A stretch of 8,394 bases of DNA from Flavipsychrobacter stenotrophus (GCA_947372365.1 CANBTK010000051.1:1-8394), one strand, 5' to 3'; positions 1 to 5,283 are shown, counted from the first letter of the stretch. Numbers and translations: made by a program. The notes: a model not told the origin generated them from the letters alone.

Positions 1-36
1 GTGCTCTTTTAGGGGGCATGCCCCCTAAAAGAGCAC
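1..36. repeat. Perfect 36-base palindrome
   Basis: Each 18-base half is the exact reverse complement of the other, with the centre at GCATGC. As RNA on either strand it would fold into a stem of about 16 pairs closed by a very small loop. No T-run follows on the + strand (next bases are acacagtac), so it is not a textbook intrinsic terminator in that direction. It lies at the window edge, so the gene it may serve on the left cannot be seen. Confidence 0.8.
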
Positions 37-94
37 ACAGTACATTTATTTCCAGAATTGAAAAGCTTGTTTTCTTTTAAAATGCAAACATAGG

Positions 95-259
95 AGTGGC
101 GTTTTTCTTTGCTCCTTTCTTTTTCGCCAAGAAAAAAGAAAGGAATGGAGACGCGATTAAATTAACCAATAAAGCAGCCTGTTCCAAAGGGGATTCGGCC
201 AAAAGCATTGCCAATGTTGCCTCTTGCCATAAGTAAGCTATTTTTATCGGACAACAATG
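95..259 (+). repeat. Dispersed direct repeat, copy 1
   Basis: This block matches 1699-1864 in the same orientation over its whole length, with long identical runs at the start (agtggcgtttttctttgctc), middle (cagcctgttccaaaggggat) and end (taagctatttttatcggaca). Near its left end is a perfect 11-pair hairpin (CCTTTCTTTTT at 114-124 with AAAAAGAAAGG at 133-143, loop cgccaaga). Poly-T/poly-A hairpins of this kind are, from memory, a common non-coding repeat between genes in Chitinophaga relatives. No transposase is linked to it. It could be a transcribed 3' element or a mobile non-coding repeat. Confidence 0.8.
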
Positions 260-278
260 ATATAAAATACCCATTATG

Positions 279-386
279 GCTGTTCCTCCGGAGGAGGTAC
301 CCAATTTTGTATGGTTTTGGGTAGCTCCTAAGGAGCGCAGAACCTAAAAAAATGACTTGGCTACAAAGCGGCAACCCTTACGGGGT
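279..386. repeat. Cluster of short palindromes (REP-like)
   Basis: Four self-complementary units follow copy 1 of the direct repeat. They are CCTCCGGAGG (285-294), TACCCAA/TTGGGTA (298-304 with 317-323), GCTCC-taa-GGAGC (324-336) and ACCC-ttacg-GGGT (374-386). Together they could fold into a branched RNA or DNA structure. GCTCC...GGAGC palindromes are, from memory, frequent in intergenic DNA of Bacteroidota. Copy 2 of the direct repeat is not followed by this cluster, so it is a separate element or was lost there. Confidence 0.5.
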
Positions 387-511
387 GGTACAAATTATAA
401 CAAAATAACTTGGGGGTACACGGTAGTCTTTGAAGGGGTGTGAGGGGATGTTAACAGGCCAAAGTTTCGTGAATAATTGGCACAATACAAAACGGCACAG
501 CGCCAAGCTAA

Positions 512-826
512 ATGAAAATCATTATCCTTGCCATATTGCCACTTTTTTTTGATTGTAGCCTTATGGCGCAGCCCGCCCTTACATTGCAAGCCTACGGGCG
601 CAATGCGTTAGATACTGGCAGCAGGCATTACAATTTGCCGCAGGCGTTTACAATGCCGGTAAGGCTGCAAAGCAAAGTTCAGCAGCCGGTGCCACTTGAT
701 TTCTACACGCGTAATTTTGGTTTCTTTTGCAAGCAGGAGCTTAATATGCATAAGGCAGGCGTACCATTATCATTTCGCCTGGGCAGCATGGAATACTGCA
801 ATATGCTGGAACAAAAAGGGCATTGA
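512..826 (+). CDS. Small secreted protein, uncharacterised Bacteroidota family
   Basis: Encodes 104 residues. An in-frame TAA (509-511) sits directly before the ATG, so this is the only ATG start that fits. Residues 1-19 form a signal peptide (hydrophobic IIILAILPLFF, ending SLMA before Q20), so the protein is probably exported by Sec and cleaved after A19. Residues 20-60 look poorly structured. The C-terminal part from Y65 to K102 is the distinctive piece: YTRNFGFFCKQEL, then PLSFRLGSMEYCNMLEQK, with two cysteines (C73, C96) that could form a disulfide outside the cytoplasm. I recall the pattern FGFFCK-E...PLRFRLGSLEYCN-LE-K from many short hypothetical proteins of Bacteroidota, without a known function; this is memory, not a search. 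No clear promoter box is visible upstream. Its last codons overlap the terminator hairpin of the convergent gene. Confidence 0.75.
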   Translation: MKIIILAILPLFFDCSLMAQPALTLQAYGRNALDTGSRHYNLPQAFTMPVRLQSKVQQPVPLDFYTRNFGFFCKQELNMHKAGVPLSFRLGSMEYCNMLEQKGH

Positions 827-846
827 TGCCTTCGCATAATGCCCTT
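816..846 (-). terminator. Intrinsic terminator of the EGF-like lipoprotein gene
   Basis: AAGGGCATT (816-824) pairs with AATGCCCTT (838-846). An inner stem ATGC/GCAT closes on CTTC, with a single unpaired base between the two stems, giving about 13 pairs. Read on the - strand the stem is followed by TTTTTGT, a proper U-tract, 30 bases after the stop of the gene at 876-1409. On the + strand no U-run follows. The hairpin overlaps the stop codon of the + strand gene 512-826. Confidence 0.7.
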
Positions 847-875
847 CAAAATAATTGGATAGTAAACTCGTTTTC

Positions 876-1409
876 TTAGTTGTTTACCTTAAACCCGGTA
901 AAGATACAATGGTTAATAACCGTGTCGCCAGGTACAACATAGTTCTGCTCGTAGGTATCTAAAATAAGCTTTTTGTCGCTCTGCAAGGTAATGTGGTACT
1001 TTTTGCGGTAGTTCGGAAGTGTCCTGTCTGCTATTAATAACGAATAGGTAGTTTCGTTGCTGCTAACTGTGCCATAAAGTACATCATAAGGTACAGTTTT
1101 TTGTACTACAAGAACATTGCTTGGCGACTTATAGCCTGCAGGGGTAATGAAAACAGTATCAATTACCTCAGCTCCACCATTACACGTAGTATAGCCTGCA
1201 AAATAACCTGTAAAGCGCGCTATGGATGCAGTAGCACAGGTTGGCCCTTCAAAGCCCGTAGGGCATTTGCAGGCACCCATATTGCAGGAGCCTCCGTTCA
1301 TGCAGGTTACGCTGGAACAAGGGTCTTTTTCGCAAGAACTATATAACAGCACACTAGTGAACGCTGCAAACATAGCGGTAGTAAGGAGAATTGGCTTCCA
1401 AAATTTCAT
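876..1409 (-). CDS. Lipoprotein with one EGF-like domain
   Basis: Encodes 177 residues. The N-terminus is a lipoprotein signal: KFWK, a hydrophobic stretch (residues 7-22), then LLYSSC with the lipidated cysteine at C26. Residues 27-58 form a compact EGF-like domain with six cysteines (C31, C36, C42, C47, C49, C58), including CMNGGSC and CKCPTGFEGPTC. Residues 60-177 look beta-strand rich, starting FTGYFAGYTTC. In Bacteroidota the arrangement lipid anchor, EGF repeat, beta-rich domain is common in small surface or periplasmic lipoproteins, but their ligands are generally unknown. The gene is monocistronic: its own -7 box lies upstream (1444-1451) and a terminator lies 30 bases after the stop. 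It faces the small secreted protein gene tail to tail. Function unknown. Confidence 0.8.
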   Translation of the reverse strand: MKFWKPILLTTAMFAAFTSVLLYSSCEKDPCSSVTCMNGGSCNMGACKCPTGFEGPTCATASIARFTGYFAGYTTCNGGAEVIDTVFITPAGYKSPSNVLVVQKTVPYDVLYGTVSSNETTYSLLIADRTLPNYRKKYHITLQSDKKLILDTYEQNYVVPGDTVINHCIFTGFKVNN

Positions 1410-1443
1410 GGGTTATGAATATTTTGTGCGTAAGGTACAAAAA

Positions 1444-1473
1444 CAAATTTAATTATTGAGCCTAAAGCCTAAA
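1444..1473 (-). promoter_or_regulatory. Promoter of the EGF-like lipoprotein gene
   Basis: On the - strand a perfect Bacteroidota -7 box TAAATTTG occupies 1444-1451. Nineteen bases upstream of it stands TTT (1471-1473), a partial match to the -33 TTG. Transcription would begin near 1435-1438, giving a leader of about 25-30 bases before the ATG at 1409. Confidence 0.5.
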
Positions 1474-1698
1474 AAGTTGGGGCAACGTGTGCCGAATTGA
1501 ACAACGGTAAGGTAACTACTGCCCGATAGGCTTTATTGATCAAATTCACTATTGCCCGGCAAAAAAAACGAGAGTTCGTGTTGTAGCTTATTCGTGTTTA
1601 CCAAACTAAGGAAAGTCGCCGCGATAGCGGACATTAGAGTAACAGGCTTCAGCAAAACACGCCGCAGGGCTTCTTTTAGCCGCGGAGCGATAGCTAAA
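1474..1698. other. Intergenic stretch without a gene
   Basis: No supported coding region. Its right end holds an 8-pair hairpin, CTTTTAGC (1673-1680) with GCTAAAAG (1693-1700) around a 12-base loop cgcggagcgata, directly before copy 2 of the direct repeat. A related imperfect palindrome, gtcgccgcgatagcggac, begins near 1615. Confidence 0.5.
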
Positions 1699-1864
1699 AG
1701 TGGCGTTTTTCTTTGCTCCTTTCTTTTTCGCCAGAAAAAAAGAAAGGAGTGGAGAGGCGATTAGAGCAACCCCTTATAAGCAGCCTGTTCCAAAGGGGAT
1801 TCTGCCAAAAGCATTGCCAATGTTTTTTCGTGCTATATGTAAGCTATTTTTATCGGACAACAAT
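1699..1864 (+). repeat. Dispersed direct repeat, copy 2
   Basis: Second copy of the block at 95-259, same orientation and nearly the same length. Its hairpin is longer than in copy 1: CTCCTTTCTTTTT (1716-1728) pairs perfectly with AAAAAGAAAGGAG (1737-1749), 13 pairs with an 8-base loop. Differences cluster in the middle (after the hairpin, and around cgtgctatatg), while the edges are almost identical. It ends 37 bases before the stop codon of the XRE gene on the - strand and may form part of that gene's 3' end. Confidence 0.8.
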
Positions 1865-1901
1865 GGATCAAATTGGTGGATTCGCCAGGCTGGCTATACC
1901 C

Positions 1902-2162
1902 TCAATCGAAACCCTCGCTGAAAAACTCTTTTATGGTAACGCCAAGCAGCGTAGCTATTTTAATGAGGGTAGATGTGTACATATCCAGCCCCTGTTCATA
2001 ACGCCCCCATTGCACACGGTGAATGTCATGTTCATTAGCGAACGTTTCATAGCTGGTATAACCCAGTTTTTTCCTGAGCTGTTTTATACGGGCACCAATC
2101 TTTTTTAGGTCAGCAGTTGCGTCCAGCGACTTCAGTGACGCAACCTCTTCCTTCTTTGCCAT
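1902..2162 (-). CDS. XRE-family helix-turn-helix regulator
   Basis: Encodes 86 residues, a single-domain DNA-binding protein. After a charged 18-residue N-terminus comes a five-helix Cro/C1-type fold (about residues 19-82): KKIGARIKQLRKKLGY, then the HTH with YETFANEH (38-45) and the recognition helix IHRVQWGRYEQG (47-58), then STLIKIATLLGVTIKEFF (64-81). The GRYEQG and LLGVTIKEFF signatures are typical of XRE proteins. There is no sensor, peptidase or toxin domain, so it is a plain repressor-type regulator or an antitoxin-like partner. It is transcribed away from the small + strand ORFs at 2277-2672, with a 114-base AT-rich gap between them, an arrangement often seen when the regulator controls itself and its neighbour. 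No SD sequence is visible. No strong -7/-33 pair could be found for it. Confidence 0.85.
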   Translation of the reverse strand: MAKKEEVASLKSLDATADLKKIGARIKQLRKKLGYTSYETFANEHDIHRVQWGRYEQGLDMYTSTLIKIATLLGVTIKEFFSEGFD

Positions 2163-2230
2163 ACCGTAAAGTAAGCGAACAGATACTGCATTGTAAACCC
2201 CTGAAAAATATGTTTATTGATAAATATGGA

Positions 2231-2271
2231 TACTAAAAAGTAACATTGAAATACTATTTTGCGTATGTTTG
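2231..2271 (+). promoter_or_regulatory. Possible promoter/operator between the XRE gene and 2277
   Basis: TATGTTTG (2264-2271) is a perfect TAnnTTTG box on the + strand. The nearest TTG (2246-2248) gives only a 15-base spacer, shorter than usual. Upstream, TACT-AAAA-AGTA (2231-2242) is a small perfect inverted repeat that could serve as an operator for the divergent XRE protein. A transcript from this box would begin almost at the ATG at 2277, or carry a ~135-base leader to 2415. Weak evidence. Confidence 0.3.
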
Positions 2272-2276
2272 TATCT

Positions 2277-2408
2277 ATGAAAACAAAGTTCATTGCTGTA
2301 ATTTACAATGTATTTTATTTTAATATAAAATTACTCCCGGAAAAGCTCCTTAAATGGGCTTGCCCGGTAGGTAGTGATGGCAATAGAAACAATAGTAATA
2401 ACAAATGA
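2277..2408 (+). CDS. Possible 43-residue leader or small protein
   Basis: An ATG just downstream of a TAnnTTTG box opens a 43-codon frame (MKTKFIAVIYNVFYF..., ending NRNNSNNK) that stops at TGA 2406-2408. The N-terminal half is hydrophobic with a positive start, the rest is Asn-rich. It is in the same frame as the 85-codon ORF that begins only six bases after this stop. It may therefore be a leader peptide, a coupled small gene, or the front part of a longer protein split by the TGA. I do not recognise it. Confidence 0.3.
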   Translation: MKTKFIAVIYNVFYFNIKLLPEKLLKWACPVGSDGNRNNSNNK

Positions 2409-2414
2409 GCCACT

Positions 2415-2672
2415 ATGAGCGTAACAAAGAATGTGCTTATTGAAAACGAAAAGATAAGGGTTGTGCAGTTCCTTTGGTCAAAGCCAATAACGATAGCCAG
2501 CCTGGAGGAAAGGTGGGTTATTGAGAATGCACTTGATGAAGCTATTTGCGAATATGTACCAAGCAGCAACTATATTTTGCTATCGGCACATAAAAACCCG
2601 CTGCTCAGGTTGCTGGGGAGGGTAATAATACTTAACAGCCCGTTTGAATACGCCGAGCTGGAAGATGGTTAA
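2415..2672 (+). CDS. Hypothetical protein, 85 residues
   Basis: Encodes 85 residues that I do not recognise. The composition is protein-like and balanced: predicted strands NVLIENEKIRVVQFLW, a helix IASLEERWVIENALDEAICEYV (about residues 28-50), then strands YILLSAHK and LGRVIIL, ending acidic (YAELEDG). No signal peptide and no membrane segment, so probably cytoplasmic. The frame is closed upstream by TGA 2406-2408, leaving ATG 2415 as the first start. It lies divergent from the XRE regulator, which may control it. A long hairpin (2772-2834) 100 bases beyond its stop could end its transcript. It could be the C-terminal remnant of a 131-codon gene with an in-frame stop. Confidence 0.45.
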   Translation: MSVTKNVLIENEKIRVVQFLWSKPITIASLEERWVIENALDEAICEYVPSSNYILLSAHKNPLLRLLGRVIILNSPFEYAELEDG

Positions 2673-2771
2673 CAATGGAAGGGTGGGTGGGATGGAAAAA
2701 TGGAAAGGTACCTGGGGAGGTAGTTTTTTCTTGCTTTTGGTATTCGCCGCTGCTGGGTTCCCCCGGTGGCG

Positions 2772-2834
2772 GCTGAATGCCATTTTGTATTGGTGCAGCT
2801 CCAGGGCACACGCCAGTATAAAATGGCATTCAGC
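2772..2834 (+). terminator. Long hairpin, possible terminator or REP-like element
   Basis: Arms 2772-2793 and 2813-2834 pair over 22 positions around a 19-base loop. Fifteen outer pairs are perfect (GCTGAATGCCATTTT); the inner part has two G.U pairs when read as + strand RNA, which would be A.C mismatches in - strand RNA. A short T-run (gtttta) follows on the + strand. This favours a + strand transcript, for example the 3' end of the unit at 2415-2672. It lies between that gene and the convergent thiL. Confidence 0.5.
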
Positions 2835-2881
2835 GTTTTAGGGTTATAATATAGCCCCATTTTACAAGGGTGGCGGGTGGT

Positions 2882-3916
2882 TTAGCCAAAAGCGTTCCAA
2901 CCCTGTGCTACCAGTTTGTGTTTATTGCCCGACGGGGTTAGCATGTTTGCGCCCTCTTCTTTAGGCGTTATATACCCAATTACCGTTATGTCGCTGTTGC
3001 GTATAGTTTTTTCGTAGTCCTCCTGCTTTATGGTAAATAGTAGCTCATAGTCCTCGCCACCGCTAAGGGCGCAGGTGCTGGTAGGTATATTAAACTGCAT
3101 GCCCATAGCTTTAGTTTCTTCGCCCACAGGTATTTTGTCTTCATAAAGCACACAGCCCACTTCGCTTTTGGTACACAGGTGCAATAGCTCAGAGCTAAGG
3201 CCATCGCTTATATCAATCATAGAGGTAGGGGTAATGCCATGCTCCTGTAGCCATTCCACAATATCAACACGCGGCTCAGGCTTCAGTATGCGGCCTATCA
3301 GGTAGTCCTGGTTCTGCAGGTCAGGCTGCACATCTTTGTGCTCCATGAATATCTTCTTTTCGCGCTCCAGTATCTGCAGGCCCAGGTAGGCGCCACCAAG
3401 GTCACCGCTTACGCATATCAGGTCATTTTCTTTAGCACCGCTGCGGGTAACAAATTTATCGGGGGCTACTTCGCCTATCGCGGTCACGCTTATTACAAAA
3501 CCTTTCAGCGAAGTTGTGGTATCGCCGCCTATAAGGTCCACATTGTATTTAGCGCAGGCTGCATACACGCCGTCATAAAACTCGCTCAGTGCTTCCACCG
3601 AAAACCGGTTAGATATGCCTATGCTTACCGTAATATGTGTAGGGGTGGCGAACATCGCGCAAATGTCAGATAGGTTTACAGCCACGGCTTTATAGCCCAG
3701 GTGCTTTAGTGGGGTGTACATGAGGTCAAAGTGTACGCCTTCTATCAATAAATCGGTACTTATAACGGTCTGCCTGCCAAACTGGTCTATTACTGCGCCA
3801 TCGTCGCCTACGCTAAGTATGGTGCTGGCTTGCATGGTCTCGTTGTTCTTGGTGAGGTGCTCTATTAATCCGAATTCGCCTAGTTCGCTGATTTCTGTCC
3901 TGAATTGATCTTCCAT
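2882..3916 (-). CDS. thiL: Thiamine-monophosphate kinase ThiL
   Basis: Cytoplasmic enzyme that phosphorylates thiamine monophosphate with ATP to thiamine diphosphate, the active cofactor (last step of the pathway). The 344-residue length fits the family. Family motifs appear in order: VGDDGAVI (36-43), STDLLIEGVHF (53-63), GYKAVAVNLSDICAM (74-88), IGGDTTTS (129-136), TRSGAKENDLICVSGDLGGA (157-176), DISDGLSSEL (235-244) and SGGEDYELLF (285-294). The acidic residues in GDD, the second Asp of DLSD-type motifs, GGDTT and DISDG bind Mg2+ and phosphates in this PurM/ThiL fold. All are intact. The ATG at 3916 is preceded by AT-rich sequence without an SD. A near match to the -7 box (TACCTTTA, 3930-3937) exists without a good -33, so it may instead be cotranscribed with the permease 62 bases upstream. 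No other thi gene is in the window. Confidence 0.95.
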   Translation of the reverse strand: MEDQFRTEISELGEFGLIEHLTKNNETMQASTILSVGDDGAVIDQFGRQTVISTDLLIEGVHFDLMYTPLKHLGYKAVAVNLSDICAMFATPTHITVSIGISNRFSVEALSEFYDGVYAACAKYNVDLIGGDTTTSLKGFVISVTAIGEVAPDKFVTRSGAKENDLICVSGDLGGAYLGLQILEREKKIFMEHKDVQPDLQNQDYLIGRILKPEPRVDIVEWLQEHGITPTSMIDISDGLSSELLHLCTKSEVGCVLYEDKIPVGEETKAMGMQFNIPTSTCALSGGEDYELLFTIKQEDYEKTIRNSDITVIGYITPKEEGANMLTPSGNKHKLVAQGWNAFG

Positions 3917-3978
3917 AATAAAAGTATGCTAAAGGTATTTTTGTAAGAATTTTTAAGCCCGGGTTAAAAGTATTCATG

Positions 3979-4767
3979 TTACCAGTTGCTTTTCAGCATT
4001 TTAAACTGGCCAACAATATAGTAAATTGCTATCCACACCACCGAAACGGCAATGAGCAGGCTGTCGCTGGGGCCTGGTTTCTTTGTCATTTTCTTAAGCA
4101 TATCGGTCATAGGGAAGCTAAGCAGTTCGGCGCTACACTGCATAGGCAGGAAATAGCCTGGGTGGGCATCAATTTTCCAGTTCAGGAACTGGCATAACAT
4201 CAGCTCTATGGCATAGGCATAAACCAGGAAAATGATGATGGCCATGCCGCTGCGCTTTAAGAATAAGGAAAGCGTAAGCGCAAAGCCGAAATAATTAAGG
4301 GTAAGTATAAATGTGTGAAATATTTTTACCGTGTTTTCGGCTGCATCGGCCAGGTGGGCCCCATGTGCCAGGGCAAAGAACAAGCCCTGTAAGAAAGTAT
4401 AAGCTGTTACAATTATGCCGAACGCCAGTACAATCAACCATTTGGCGTGGTAAAATTGTTGCCGCTCCCAGCCGTCAATTACGTTTTGCCTGTTGGTGCG
4501 GTATTGAAATTCGTTGGTGGTGAGTATAATGATGATGATAGCGATGAGCCCCGAGAAAAATTTAGTCCAGTAGGCTACATTAGCCCATACCGCAGGGAAG
4601 GTATAGTTGACGCTCAGTATGTTTATATCGCCGCCACCCAGCTTCATGAGGCCGGAGCTGATGCCCCAGTTCCAGAGGAGCAATAGTACCATAAACATGC
4701 CAGATAACACCCAAAAGGTAGTGTACTTGCTTATTTTAAGCCATTCTATTGAAAGTAACCTAGCCAT
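3979..4767 (-). CDS. ABC-2 type transporter permease subunit
   Basis: Encodes 262 residues with six likely membrane helices (about 17-36, 70-83, 110-134, 148-168, 173-192, 238-257). The loop after helix 2 carries TTNEFQYRTNRQNVIDGW (83-100) and then RQQFYHAKW, the usual signature of ABC-2 exporter permeases in Bacteroidota, where it contacts the ATPase. Such subunits pair with an ATP-binding protein to export peptides, antibiotics or other hydrophobic compounds, or to serve gliding machinery. No ATPase gene is adjacent: upstream is a terminator and a small secreted-protein gene, downstream is thiL. The substrate cannot be told. It has its own promoter-like box (4831-4838). Confidence 0.85.
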   Translation of the reverse strand: MARLLSIEWLKISKYTTFWVLSGMFMVLLLLWNWGISSGLMKLGGGDINILSVNYTFPAVWANVAYWTKFFSGLIAIIIIILTTNEFQYRTNRQNVIDGWERQQFYHAKWLIVLAFGIIVTAYTFLQGLFFALAHGAHLADAAENTVKIFHTFILTLNYFGFALTLSLFLKRSGMAIIIFLVYAYAIELMLCQFLNWKIDAHPGYFLPMQCSAELLSFPMTDMLKKMTKKPGPSDSLLIAVSVVWIAIYYIVGQFKMLKSNW

Positions 4768-4830
4768 GTTTTAGGGGGTTATGTTGGTAAATGATATTCG
4801 TAATTGCCTATGCTGCAGCAACGTATTCTG

Positions 4831-4861
4831 CAAAAATAGGCAGGAGGGGGATTAAAACACA
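4831..4861 (-). promoter_or_regulatory. Promoter of the ABC-2 permease gene
   Basis: On the - strand TATTTTTG (4831-4838) is a perfect TAnnTTTG box. Exactly 19 bases upstream is TGTG (4858-4861), three of four matches to TTTG. Transcription would start near 4825, giving a leader of about 55 bases. The box overlaps an inverted repeat TGCCTAT (4805-4811) / ATAGGCA (4836-4842), inside which lies the palindrome TGCTGCAGCA (4811-4820); this could be an operator or a leader hairpin. Confidence 0.5.
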
Positions 4862-4863
4862 CT

Positions 4864-4903
4864 AAGCCAAATAAAGCACTGGTTAAAGTGCTTTATTTGG
4901 CTT
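4864..4903 (-). terminator. Strong intrinsic terminator
   Basis: A perfect 17-pair stem (4864-4880 with 4887-4903, AAGCCAAATAAAGCACT on the + strand) closes on a 6-base loop ggttaa. On the - strand it is followed by AGTGTGTTTTAAT, a U-rich tail. It ends the PID-CTERM-like gene 80 bases after its stop and isolates it from the permease promoter just beyond. Confidence 0.8.
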
Positions 4904-4983
4904 GATATTTTAGGATAATGGCTTGCTTAATAGTATGAACTGAACAAAGAATATTCAATATAATGCAGCAGCATAAGGAACAA

Positions 4984-5235
4984 TTAGTTGGCTAACGCCA
5001 GCTTGTTCTGAGCTACCTTGTAAAGCCTGTACACACCAAATAACACCCCAGCTGCAATTAATAATGCAGCACCCCCATTAATAGGTACGTCGGTAATGCC
5101 CGTATCAAAACCAGCACCGCCATCAACTGTCTCAAAACCCGCCTGAGCTAATGTAATCATTGGCATAGACGCACAAACCAATAACATCAATACGGACAAC
5201 AAGCGTACCTTCGCTTTTCTCTGAGTTATTTTCAT
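4984..5235 (-). CDS. Small PID-CTERM-like sorting-tail protein
   Basis: With the start chosen here it encodes 83 residues (MKITQRKAKVRLLS...). The frame is open further upstream to 5319, but a TTG-N19-TAAATTTG promoter at 5254-5283 lies inside that extension, so transcription begins near 5247 and only ATG 5247 (at or before the transcript end) or ATG 5235 can be used. 5235 gives a clean signal peptide: basic start, hydrophobic 12-22, TLA before Q31. The mature part is short, Gly/Asp-rich (GFETVDGGAGFDTG), then DVPINGG (49-55), one membrane helix (56-69) and a basic tail RLYKVAQNK. This matches the PID-CTERM sorting-tail pattern of Bacteroidota (Pro-Ile-Asp, Gly-Gly, hydrophobic, basic), here with Asn instead of Asp. 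Such proteins are thought to be membrane-anchored or processed at the envelope. A monocistron with its own promoter and terminator. Function unknown. Confidence 0.75.
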   Translation of the reverse strand: MKITQRKAKVRLLSVLMLLVCASMPMITLAQAGFETVDGGAGFDTGITDVPINGGAALLIAAGVLFGVYRLYKVAQNKLALAN

Positions 5236-5253
5236 TTTTTTCAACATGGTACA

Positions 5254-5283
5254 CAAATTTAGAAATTGTTTCTGAAAAAACAA
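5254..5283 (-). promoter_or_regulatory. Promoter of the PID-CTERM-like gene
   Basis: On the - strand: TTG (5281-5283), a 19-base spacer, and a perfect -7 box TAAATTTG (5254-5261). The start of transcription is expected at about 5246-5249, so the leader before ATG 5235 is only about a dozen bases, and ATG 5247 would be leaderless. The spacing is identical to the rnpB promoter in this window. Confidence 0.75.

Larger units (their letters stand above)
37..511. other. Gene-free, repeat-rich stretch
   Basis: I find no convincing gene here. The open frames lie over repeats and encode low-complexity Lys/Phe/Ala-rich sequence. The stretch holds one copy of a ~165-base dispersed repeat (95-259) and a cluster of short palindromes (279-386). 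The last 125 bases before the gene at 512 have no clear TAnnTTTG promoter box. Confidence 0.6.

Noticed and set aside
77..374. Open frames on the - strand over the first repeat copy
   Set aside because: They lie over a non-coding dispersed repeat, are Lys/Ala/Phe-rich from the poly-T/poly-A hairpin, and the same kind of frame over copy 2 is not conserved in reading frame.
95..1864. Composite transposon bounded by the two direct repeats
   Set aside because: Neither repeat encodes a transposase nor has terminal inverted repeats that I can find; only a recombination cassette can be argued.
1552..2108. Several + strand frames from 1552 to 2108
   Set aside because: They cross repeat copy 2 and the antisense of the XRE gene; no start context, no domain, and the XRE frame on the - strand has clear family motifs.
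2580..2860. Frames on both strands over the hairpin region 2672-2880
   Set aside because: They run through the long inverted repeat and G-rich DNA, have no protein-like pattern, and overlap each other on both strands.
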